Source: SB15 sp964639245
GTDB lineage: Bacteria; Chloroflexota; Anaerolineae; Aggregatilineales; J027
Length of the DNA: 64,000 nt
Assembly (NCBI GenBank): GCA_964639245.1
Contig: CAZXCU010000018.1
Location: 1-64,000, forward strand
Direction of reading: 5' to 3'
Shown here: positions 42,204-49,740 of the stretch, piece by piece
Layout: each line of letters begins with the position of its first letter
How positions within the stretch are numbered: position 1 is the stretch's first letter
Translations under genes and position numbers: made by a program
The notes under the pieces: generated by a model
What the model was told of the DNA's origin: nothing
Seen by the model: only the letters and a program-made list of their open reading frames with translations
Database searches by the model: none

Positions 42204-43301
42204 TTACGCACCCGTTGTCGCAGCCACAGGCGGTTCTGTGGGGGGAGGGGCTTGTACCGCGCCGGTTGGGGCTGTCACCGTCCAGCCGCCTGTTTCGCCT
42301 GTTAGACCCGCCATTTCCATCGCTTTTTTGAGCTGGTCAGACAGAGGGTCAAGGTCATGGGCAATCGCATAGGGAAGATTGTTATTCGCCACAAACGCAG
42401 GCAAATCATTGAGCGCAATTTGTAAATCTGCCAAGCGAATCTTATTAATTTGAATCCCTGCTTGCTGTAAGGCATCGCGTAAGGCGGCGGGGTCTTGCCC
42501 GTGCAGCGCAGAAGTCAGCAAAATACCCGGCGCGAGATATTCGGCGTGGGAAACATCCTTTAAGTGGTTGTTTTCCAGCGTGAAGGCCAGATAGTGTTCT
42601 GTGCCTTCCTGATGACGGGCATGGCCTAACTGGTTAGCAAGTTGGACGGAAAGGGCGGTTAAGTCCATCATGCTCCGCATGGCTTCAATTTCGCCTTTGC
42701 CAACCCCCGGCGCATTTTTGATGGTTTGCGAGGCAATCCCGGCGGCAACCCCGGCTGCCCACGCACTAAAGGCTTGTCCCGGCAGATTTTTATTAAATTT
42801 GCCCGCATAACGCCAATCCAGCAACCCGGTCACAATCGCCAGCATATCCGCTACAATGCCCACCCGACGGTGTGGATCACCCGCGAGAATGATTTCCCAG
42901 TCCACCACCAGACTCTCGGCAGCACCCGTGACCACGTTGTTCAGAATCCCCTGACTCAACAGTTCTGCGTGGGGTTCAAAAAGCTGGTCACTGTCCAATT
43001 CGGTGGGAACAACCACCAAAGGCAGTTGGTTTTCGTGCGCCACAATTTTCGCGGCGTTGACCTGCGGCGCTGCTCCCACCGCATAAATCACTTTGACCAT
43101 TGCCGGGACATTCTGGGCCAGCGTCGTCAAAAATTCGTAATCAAAGCGGTCTGGTTCGGCCTGTACCACCAATGGCAAATCCAGTGCGCCATTCAGCCGC
43201 GCCCATGCGTCTGTACTGGTGATGAGCGCCGTCGGACGATCTTCCTTCCAATCAGCGAGTTTTCCGTAATATACACTAGGTAAACTGAATATATTTTCCA
43301 T
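42204..43301 (-). CDS. Divergent glycerol-1-phosphate dehydrogenase/Fe-ADH-like protein
   Basis: A 365-residue protein whose pattern recalls the AraM/G1P dehydrogenase branch of iron-containing alcohol dehydrogenases: PLVVVPTELDSDQLF (PTxxSxD-like) near 95-108, VVDWEIILAGDPHRRVG, GIVADMLAIVTGLLDWRYA (GLGDLL..DW-like) near 148-166, and HQEGTEHYLAF (SEHxxSH-like). But the NAD-binding GGGSVxD is replaced by VGAAPQVN at 75-82, so cofactor binding or activity may be altered. The C-terminal 20 residues are a Pro/Ala/Thr tail. It is upstream of and coupled to rnhB. No membrane segment is seen. The call rests on pattern matching only. Confidence 0.6.
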   Translation of the reverse strand: MENIFSLPSVYYGKLADWKEDRPTALITSTDAWARLNGALDLPLVVQAEPDRFDYEFLTTLAQNVPAMVKVIYAVGAAPQVNAAKIVAHENQLPLVVVPTELDSDQLFEPHAELLSQGILNNVVTGAAESLVVDWEIILAGDPHRRVGIVADMLAIVTGLLDWRYAGKFNKNLPGQAFSAWAAGVAAGIASQTIKNAPGVGKGEIEAMRSMMDLTALSVQLANQLGHARHQEGTEHYLAFTLENNHLKDVSHAEYLAPGILLTSALHGQDPAALRDALQQAGIQINKIRLADLQIALNDLPAFVANNNLPYAIAHDLDPLSDQLKKAMEMAGLTGETGGWTVTAPTGAVQAPPPTEPPVAATTGA

Positions 43302-43350
43302 GTGCCATTCCTGTTTGACAGGCGTTAGTTTAATGCGTCAGACCCTGTGT

Positions 43351-43379
43351 TTGCAACTTTAAGTGCGACTCTGTAGTAT
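43351..43379 (+). promoter_or_regulatory. Promoter of the alpha/beta hydrolase gene
   Basis: TTGCAA (43351-43356), 17 bases, then TAGTAT (43374-43379). The predicted transcript start is near 43386, upstream of the chosen ATG at 43421. Confidence 0.5.
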
Positions 43380-43420
43380 TTTTGATTATAAACCTAAGTG
43401 ACGCGGTGGAGACAGGCATA

Positions 43421-44293
43421 ATGGCAATTGAAAGAACTATTATTTATAAAGTCGATGGGCAAGAAATTCATGTGAAAGAAGAAGGGGCAGAAGACCGCCA
43501 AGTAGCCTTGTTTATTCATGGGTGGTCAAGTTCATGGTACGCCCTTTCACCGTTATTCAGCGAATTTAACCGCCGCTATCGAGTGATGGCGGTAGATTTG
43601 CCCGGTTTTGGCGAGTCGCCGCGTTTGCATGAGCGCACCACTATCCCAGATTATGCCGATTTGCTCGCTAAACTTATTCAGGAAGTCACCCCAAAGCCTG
43701 TTGTGTTAATTGGACATTCAATGGGCGGGATGACCAGTTTGACCCTGACCCTACGTCACCCGGAACTGGTTGAGCGTCTGATTCTGGTTTGCCCCACCAT
43801 TAGTGGTAAACTGTCTATGTTTATCAATATGTTTGTTTCGCCGATTACCTTTTTAGAACGCTTTTACGTGGCAAATTGGCTGATTGCAGCGTTTGAACCC
43901 TATTTCATGCAGATTACAGACCGCCTCATGCGTCCGGCTTCTTTTGCCGACCGTACCCATATTAAAGCAGATGAATACCTGAACTTGCGCGAAGATGCCC
44001 GCCGTCCGGGGCAGGGGCGTGTGCGGGCAGAGTGTTATCGTGCGATGCGTGAAAATGATTTACGTGGCAAATTGGCTCAAATTGACAAACCTGCCCTCGT
44101 GATTTGGGGAATGGAAGACAATACTGTTCCATTACGGGATGCGAGTGTGGTAGCAACGGAAATGCCGGATGCCGATTTGCGGGTGATTCCCAACGCCGGA
44201 CATTGGCCTCAATTTGAAACCACCGAAATTACGCGCCGCTATGTACGTGCATTTATGGGAACACCGGTTAAATTGTTGAACTTGGAATTTTAA
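43421..44293 (+). CDS. Alpha/beta-hydrolase fold protein
   Basis: A 290-residue hydrolase. The oxyanion motif is FIHGWSSSWY (31-40), the nucleophile elbow GHSMGGM with S100, and the acid Asp is in WGMEDNTVP and the histidine in NAGHWPQFE. The cap region between strands 6 and 7 is long and hydrophobic (FINMFVSPITFLERF), which suits a lipid-like or aromatic ester, though the substrate cannot be named. GGAGACAGG precedes the ATG at 43421. An upstream in-frame start lies before the predicted transcript start. Confidence 0.85.
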   Translation: MAIERTIIYKVDGQEIHVKEEGAEDRQVALFIHGWSSSWYALSPLFSEFNRRYRVMAVDLPGFGESPRLHERTTIPDYADLLAKLIQEVTPKPVVLIGHSMGGMTSLTLTLRHPELVERLILVCPTISGKLSMFINMFVSPITFLERFYVANWLIAAFEPYFMQITDRLMRPASFADRTHIKADEYLNLREDARRPGQGRVRAECYRAMRENDLRGKLAQIDKPALVIWGMEDNTVPLRDASVVATEMPDADLRVIPNAGHWPQFETTEITRRYVRAFMGTPVKLLNLEF

Positions 44294-44354
44294 ATTTAAA
44301 ATTCAGTGAGTAAGTCATTGTTGACCGTCAGAATAAATTACAATAGGAAGCATC

Positions 44355-45125
44355 ATGCCTAGAATTATTTCGGTTCATTCGTTTAGAGGGGGAACTGGTA
44401 AATCGAATACCAGTGCCAACATTGCCGCACTCATGGCCTTACAAGGATTAAAGGTGGGGGTGGTGGATACAGACATTCAATCACCGGGGATTCATGTGCT
44501 GTTGGGCTTAAATGATCGTGACATGAAAAATTCCTTAAACGACTATCTGTGGGGGAAGTGCGAAATCCAAGACACCGCGCATGATGTTACACAGAATGTC
44601 GCGGCGGCAGCAGGACACCCCGAATTGGCGGGCAAGGTATTTTTGACCCCTTCGAGCCTAAAGGCGGGTGAAATCGCGCAGATCTTACGTGAAGGGTACG
44701 ATGTAGGATTGTTGAATGAAGGATTCCGGCAGCTCATTGAAAATTTAAACCTTGATGTCCTGTTAATAGACACGCATCCCGGTTTGAACGAAGAAACGTT
44801 GCTTTCATTGGCAATTTCCGACGCGCTGATTGTGATTATGCGCCCTGACCAGCAGGACATACTGGGAACGGCGGTGACGATTGAAGTGGCACGAAAATTA
44901 GAAGTCCCGCGTTTGATGGTGCTGGTCAACAAAACGCCGCTTACATTTAGCGTTGAAGATGTTAAAAAAGAAATAGAAAGTACATTCAATTGTCAGGTTG
45001 TGGCAGTGCTGCACCACTCCGATGAATTGATGGCACTGGCGAGTCGCGGCATTTTTGTTCTGCACTATCCAACCCATGCCATCACCCAACAATTGCAGGG
45101 TGTCGTCAACGCGCTGCTAAAGTAA
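44355..45125 (+). CDS. ParA/MinD-family ATPase with atypical Walker A
   Basis: A 256-residue P-loop ATPase. The Walker A region is SFRGGTGKSNTSANIA (10-25): the deviant motif usually reads KGGxGKT, but here the signature lysine is Arg11. The switch segments are VVDTDIQSPG and LIDTHPGLNEE, and VNKTPLTF matches the family's base-recognition strand. The C-terminus lacks the amphipathic MinD membrane helix (it ends QLQGVVNALLK). It likely positions cargo such as a membrane or envelope complex. It is followed within 20 bases by an AI-2E-type permease gene. Confidence 0.85.
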   Translation: MPRIISVHSFRGGTGKSNTSANIAALMALQGLKVGVVDTDIQSPGIHVLLGLNDRDMKNSLNDYLWGKCEIQDTAHDVTQNVAAAAGHPELAGKVFLTPSSLKAGEIAQILREGYDVGLLNEGFRQLIENLNLDVLLIDTHPGLNEETLLSLAISDALIVIMRPDQQDILGTAVTIEVARKLEVPRLMVLVNKTPLTFSVEDVKKEIESTFNCQVVAVLHHSDELMALASRGIFVLHYPTHAITQQLQGVVNALLK

Positions 45126-45144
45126 ACACAACTCGGGAAGATTG

Positions 45145-46422
45145 ATGCTGTCTAATCCGCCGCCAAGTTTAACCAGCCCGCCTTGGTCAAATAACACCAA
45201 GCGTACTATCGTCTTGATTGTGATTGGCTTGGCGCTACTGGTCACGATTCGCCTCGCCAGTGCGTGGTCAGTCGTGATTATCGCTGTCCTGCTATCTTAT
45301 TTGTTGTATCCACTGGTCACATTCACTGAGAAACACGCGCTGGGGCATCTCAAACATACAGAACTGCGGCGGGTCTTGGCGGTTTTCATCACGTTCATCA
45401 TTGTGCTTTTAGGGTTAAGTCTGGTTTTTATCCTGATTGTGCCGCCAGTGGTTTCTCAATTGAGCGAACTGGGCGAAAAAGTTCCCGAAATCATTACCGA
45501 TGCCCAAGACCGTGCCAGAGATTACTTAGACCGTCCGGTGAAATATGGCAATACAACCTTCAACTTCTGGGAAGAGTTTGTCGAAAACGATGCAGAGACG
45601 GTGGGAACAGAACCGCCCACCTTCGACATAACCACCAGCATTCAGGAAGCGGTCAGTGTGCTTTCGCGTCCGGCGGTTACGGTGGCTTCCCAAGCCTTTG
45701 GCTTCTTTTTTAATACCTTTTTGATTGTGGCACTCATGTTTTATTTGCTGAAGGACGGGGGAAAATTTATCGATAAAATAGATGATTTTGTTCCAGTGGA
45801 GTATCAAGGGGATGCTCGTCGCCTCATTTATGAGCTGGGGCTTATCTGGAATGCCTATCTACGCGGGCAAATTTTGCTCGGCATTATTATGGGGATAACC
45901 ACCGGGCTTGCGGCAGCTGCATTAGGCATCCCACAACCCATTGTTTTAGGGATTTTGGCTGGACTGCTTGAATTTATCCCGAATATTGGCCCCTTGATTG
46001 CGGCAGTCCCGGCGGTGATTTTTGCGTTGATTTCGGAAAGCAGCACCATTCCCGGTTTAGAAGGGCCAGTCTTTGCCTTGATTGTGATGGCGACTTATTT
46101 CATCTTACAGCAGTCCGAGTCATTGATTATTGTGCCGCGTGTCATGGGGCGTAACTTAGATTTGCACCCCTTTGTCGTGATGACCGCCGTCCTGTTTGGG
46201 GCATCGCTCGCTGGACTGCTCGGGGTCATTCTCGCAGCACCCACTGTTGCCACCGTTCGCCTACTCATCATTTATATTTACGGCAAACTCATGGATCGTG
46301 ACCCTTTTATCCAAACAAAAGCGGTACGGATTCCGCCACCGGATAAGACAATTGTTTCTACACTGGGTGAGCCAGAAATTCCAGACCACGAAGGGGAAAT
46401 TGTACAAGGCAGCAAAATATGA
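45145..46422 (+). CDS. AI-2E family transporter/PerM-like permease
   Basis: A 425-residue membrane protein of the UPF0118/AI-2E family, with an N-terminal pair of helices (TIVLIVIGLALLVTI, then SVVIIAVLLSYLLYPLV), a large soluble loop near 105-180, and five or six further helices. The characteristic block near 250-300 is IMGITTGLAAAALGIPQPIVLGIL and GLLEFIPNIGPLIAAVPAV (EFIPNIGP). The function in this group is unsettled (export of signals or ions). ATG 45145 follows GGGAAG; a TTG at 45142 precedes it. The next gene overlaps its stop (ATGA). Confidence 0.88.
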   Translation: MLSNPPPSLTSPPWSNNTKRTIVLIVIGLALLVTIRLASAWSVVIIAVLLSYLLYPLVTFTEKHALGHLKHTELRRVLAVFITFIIVLLGLSLVFILIVPPVVSQLSELGEKVPEIITDAQDRARDYLDRPVKYGNTTFNFWEEFVENDAETVGTEPPTFDITTSIQEAVSVLSRPAVTVASQAFGFFFNTFLIVALMFYLLKDGGKFIDKIDDFVPVEYQGDARRLIYELGLIWNAYLRGQILLGIIMGITTGLAAAALGIPQPIVLGILAGLLEFIPNIGPLIAAVPAVIFALISESSTIPGLEGPVFALIVMATYFILQQSESLIIVPRVMGRNLDLHPFVVMTAVLFGASLAGLLGVILAAPTVATVRLLIIYIYGKLMDRDPFIQTKAVRIPPPDKTIVSTLGEPEIPDHEGEIVQGSKI

Positions 46423-46736
46423 CTATTTTTCCGACCGAAGACTCCATTGAACCGCCTCCTCAAAAAGCCGAACCGATGACGGCAAGCAAAGTAGATTTTG
46501 GGTTTCGGATTTATTGGACGAAAATGACGCTGCGCTGGGACAAAGCCCGCCGTGCTGCCGTTCGCCAGCAAGCGGAGCAGTTGACCCAAGCCACAGATTT
46601 CCAACACAATCTCCTTGAAAAGCGGTATAATCTGGAGCTTGAAGATATTCCCGAAAAAACACATAGTGGCGCAAGCCTTGTAGCTTTGCTTGAAGTGCTT
46701 GCTGCCCTGGATACGATGGAACAAGAAAGCGAGTAA
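46419..46736 (+). CDS. Small hypothetical protein
   Basis: A 105-residue, soluble, mainly helical protein of no recognised family. Its N-terminal 25 residues are disordered and Pro-rich, then FRIYWTKMTLRWDKARRAAVRQ is a charged helix (here only FRIYWTKMTLRW). The ATG overlaps the permease stop by 4 bases, and a Glu-rich C-terminus precedes another tiny gene. It may be a partner of the permease or the ParA-like ATPase. Confidence 0.6.
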   Translation: MTIFPTEDSIEPPPQKAEPMTASKVDFGFRIYWTKMTLRWDKARRAAVRQQAEQLTQATDFQHNLLEKRYNLELEDIPEKTHSGASLVALLEVLAALDTMEQESE

Positions 46737-46740
46737 GCAA

Positions 46741-46956
46741 GTGACCCCTCCTGATGGCATCAGAATGCAGAGTCTTTACGAAGGCGAGAGCCTGAGCATT
46801 TACCGTGTCGAAGACGAAGATGGCGAAGTCGGTTTTGACATCACCTTTTTCGATTCCGTAACTATTCATTTCATGCGCGATGAATGGAATGAACTCGTCG
46901 AAATCATGCAAGAATTTGAACCGGAAGTGGATGAAGAAGAAGACGAAGACGATTAA
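46741..46956 (+). CDS. Small acidic hypothetical protein
   Basis: A 71-residue protein, given a GTG start 4 bases after the previous stop; ATG 46765 is an alternative. The core (SLSIYRVEDEDGEVGFDITFF, cut to SIYRVEDEDGEVGF) looks like a small beta sheet, followed by FMRDEWNELVEIMQEF and a run of Asp/Glu at the end. No family is recognised. The layout suggests co-translation with its neighbours. Confidence 0.55.
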   Translation: MTPPDGIRMQSLYEGESLSIYRVEDEDGEVGFDITFFDSVTIHFMRDEWNELVEIMQEFEPEVDEEEDEDD

Positions 46957-46962
46957 TCGGCG

Positions 46963-48126
46963 TTGTTTTCTGTAGAAATTCTCGCGGCGCTCCCGTCAGA
47001 TTTGCTGGCTGAATTGGCACAGGCTGACTTGAGCGCTGCCAATACCTTACCCCTGCTGACTCAGCTTCGCAAAATTTACCCCCTTGAAATAGCCGCCGCC
47101 GCGCTGGAAACAGCCCGCTTGCGGCAAAAAGCCACCTCCAAATTTACCCGTGCAGACCGGATGTTTTTTACAGGGGAGGCGCTTCAACAAGCCAGCCATG
47201 AAACTGTTGCCCAATATCACGCACAGAAATTATCTCCCTATGCACAGATTGCGGATTTGGGGTGCAGCATTGGGGGGGATACCATCATTATGGGTCAAAA
47301 CAGGCCGGTGATTGGTCTCGATTTGGATGCGACTCGATTGCAGATGGCCCGTCATAACGCTTCTGTGTATCAAGCACAGGCAGATTTTATTCAAGCTGAT
47401 TTAACCCACCCTCTGCCGCTTCATGCTGTTCCTGCGGCATTTTTTGACCCGGCCCGCCGGGATGACACCAAACGCATTTTTTCAGTGAAAGATTACTTCC
47501 CGCCCTTAGCGGTGGTCAAAACATGGGATTTTAAGGCGCTGTTGGTCAAAATTTCGCCCGGAGTCCAGTTAGCAGAGCTTGCCGATTTTCCCGCAGGCAT
47601 TGAATTTGTGAGCTATGGGGGGGAGTTGAAAGAAGCTCTTGTATGTTTAGGGGAACTTGCATTTGAAGGACGGCGGGCGGTGCTGCTCCCCGAAAACGAG
47701 ATTCTTGTCCCACAAAATTACCCTGCCCCAGCGCTTACCGACAGCCCTCATCGGTATTTGTATGAGCCTGACCCATCAGTGATTCGTTCGGGTTTGTTGA
47801 GCGAAATGCTGGCCCACCTGCACCTCACCGCGTATCGTTTGGATGACGATATTGCCTATCTCACCGGAGATACACCAATAAAAAGCCGCTGGTTGAGGGC
47901 ATGGCAAATTGACGAATGGATGCCGTTTAACCTCAAAAAATTACGGGCGCGGTTGCGTGAACAACAGGTCGGAAACATTACGGTGAAAAAGCGGGGCAGC
48001 CCCATCACCCCCGAACAGCTTCAGCAGATGTTGAAACTGAAAGAGGGTGAACGCCATGCCGTTGTCATTTTAACCCGCCTAAAAGGACAGCCCGTTATCC
48101 TGCTGAGTTATGACACCGTGGGGTAG
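46963..48126 (+). CDS. SAM-dependent methyltransferase with THUMP-like domain
   Basis: A 387-residue protein. The SAM loop is IADLGCSIGGDTIIM (DLGCSIGGD at 98-106), motif II is GLDLDATRLQMAR, and AFFDPARRDD supplies the DPxR active-site-type motif near 161-167. The C-terminal third resembles the THUMP-like domain (PF18096) of this family, with FNLKKLRARLREQQVG and VKKRGSPI. The substrate is likely RNA. The start is TTG at 46963, 7 bases after the previous stop; no closer ATG gives the full N-terminal domain. Confidence 0.82.
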   Translation: MFSVEILAALPSDLLAELAQADLSAANTLPLLTQLRKIYPLEIAAAALETARLRQKATSKFTRADRMFFTGEALQQASHETVAQYHAQKLSPYAQIADLGCSIGGDTIIMGQNRPVIGLDLDATRLQMARHNASVYQAQADFIQADLTHPLPLHAVPAAFFDPARRDDTKRIFSVKDYFPPLAVVKTWDFKALLVKISPGVQLAELADFPAGIEFVSYGGELKEALVCLGELAFEGRRAVLLPENEILVPQNYPAPALTDSPHRYLYEPDPSVIRSGLLSEMLAHLHLTAYRLDDDIAYLTGDTPIKSRWLRAWQIDEWMPFNLKKLRARLREQQVGNITVKKRGSPITPEQLQQMLKLKEGERHAVVILTRLKGQPVILLSYDTVG

Positions 48127-48129
48127 CAG

Positions 48130-49740
48130 CTAATCCTCTGCTTGGACAGCGGTAGGCCCAACCCAATCTAGCAGTACCATCTGCCCTTCCAGATCACCGG
48201 TGATGGTTCGCGCCCCTAAGCCATTGGTATTGGCAAGATAAATATCCACCCGCCCATCTGTCGTGGTACCGGGGCGAATCCCCACATAGGCCATAAAACG
48301 ACCTTCCGGGGCATACATGGGGTCGCAGGCCAGCAAATTGGCGCTGGGTGCCGTGACCACTTGCAGGGACGGGTCGACCACAATGATGCCATACGGACAC
48401 TGCCCGTTGCGCCCACCAAGCGCCAAAAATTGGCTGTCTGGCGACCAATCGGCTGCAAGGCCATATCGCGGGAAGATAAATTCTGTGGTGGTTGCGAGTT
48501 CCTGTCCCACATTATTTGCCAGAATCAACAGGGTTGTGTTGGCTGCCCGTTGATAAAACACCCGGGAAGCATCTTCTGTCCAGGCCTCGCTCAGATTTAA
48601 GGTGCCGGGTTCGGTAATTTGAACGGCTGACCCTGCCTCAATATCCACTACCCACAAATCGCTTTGGGTTGCCAGCGCGTTGCCTCCGCCAGTAGAAAAG
48701 ACCAGTTTGGTGTTGGTTATCCAGCGTGGCGCACCGTTCAAACGAATATCCGTGACTTGGCGGACTTCGCCAGTATTTAAATTTTGAATGAACAAATTAC
48801 CATCGGTGGGATGGGCTGCATTGGGTGCATCACAGGTATTCGATTCCCCCGGAGTCCATGTGGGGCAGGTTACACGGTCAGAGACAAAGGCCAGCCACAA
48901 ACCATCTGGCGAGAGCGCAGGCCATAAATCATAGCTGCCATGCTGGGTGACATTCCGAAAGTTTGTCCCGTCTGCATTCATGATGAAAATATCGGTAGCG
49001 TACTCTGTGGTCAGCGCCACCGCTAATTTTTGACCATCCCCTGACCATGCCGGGCTGTGGCCTGAAATCCCGCGTGGATTGATATTAGGAATATCAAAGA
49101 GGCGGTAGCTTAAGCCAATCGTCAAATCCAGCATGTACAGCCCGCCTGTTGGGTTGCCTGCTGCATCCACGCTAACATTTGGCTCTACAAAGTAAACAAA
49201 ATGTGTACCCGCCTGAGACGGAAAAACACGACTCCCCACATTGGCAGGCATATCAAAAACTTTTAAGCGCTGTGCCGTATCTGGACGGTACATATATAGC
49301 GATTGAATCTGGCTGGCGGGTTCAAGGGTCGCTGTGCGGCTGGTACGATCATTGTAATTGATAAAAGCTACCCAGTTGGTCGATAAGCCTTCGGCAAGCT
49401 GGGGTGCAACTTCAATTTGCTGCCACTGGTCATTTTTGAACTGCACCTGTGGCATGGGGGTGGAAGTCGGGAAGGGTGTATGGGTCGGAATCGGGGTTTC
49501 CGTTGCCGAGGGTTCAAGGGTCGGGGTTGTCGTTTCGGTGGGCAGCGGCGTTTCCGTCGGGGTAGAAGTCGGGGTGGGGGTGGAAGTCGCAGTGGCGGTG
49601 GCGGTAGGGGTATAGGTGGGAGTATCCACTTCCACATTAATCGGCGGTAAAGGCGTTGGGGTAAGGGTAGGGTCTTCCTCAAGCGAAAACGAACATCCCG
49701 CCAGCACAACCCCTAAGACCAGCAAAAGTAAATTTTTCAT
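48130..49740 (-). CDS. Beta-propeller lipoprotein with Thr/Pro linker
   Basis: A 536-residue surface lipoprotein. The signal sequence LLLLVLGVVLAGCSF has a lipobox LAGC with Cys16. Residues 25-95 are a low-complexity Thr/Pro linker. The rest is a TolB-type six-blade propeller with SPDG/PDG turns: PAWSGDGQKLAVAL, PALSPDGLWLAFVSDR, DWSPDSQFLALGG, YAPEGRFMAYVG. No catalytic residues are seen; it is a surface scaffold or sensor. Its ATG lies immediately after the lon stop, so it is the last gene of the folC-lon operon. Confidence 0.85.
   Translation of the reverse strand: MKNLLLLVLGVVLAGCSFSLEEDPTLTPTPLPPINVEVDTPTYTPTATATATSTPTPTSTPTETPLPTETTTPTLEPSATETPIPTHTPFPTSTPMPQVQFKNDQWQQIEVAPQLAEGLSTNWVAFINYNDRTSRTATLEPASQIQSLYMYRPDTAQRLKVFDMPANVGSRVFPSQAGTHFVYFVEPNVSVDAAGNPTGGLYMLDLTIGLSYRLFDIPNINPRGISGHSPAWSGDGQKLAVALTTEYATDIFIMNADGTNFRNVTQHGSYDLWPALSPDGLWLAFVSDRVTCPTWTPGESNTCDAPNAAHPTDGNLFIQNLNTGEVRQVTDIRLNGAPRWITNTKLVFSTGGGNALATQSDLWVVDIEAGSAVQITEPGTLNLSEAWTEDASRVFYQRAANTTLLILANNVGQELATTTEFIFPRYGLAADWSPDSQFLALGGRNGQCPYGIIVVDPSLQVVTAPSANLLACDPMYAPEGRFMAYVGIRPGTTTDGRVDIYLANTNGLGARTITGDLEGQMVLLDWVGPTAVQAED

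Noticed and set aside
49440..49680. Short tandem repeats resembling a CRISPR or satellite
   Set aside because: They are the coding sequence of the Thr/Pro linker of the lipoprotein at 48130-49740 (low-complexity ACC/CCC codons), with no spacers.
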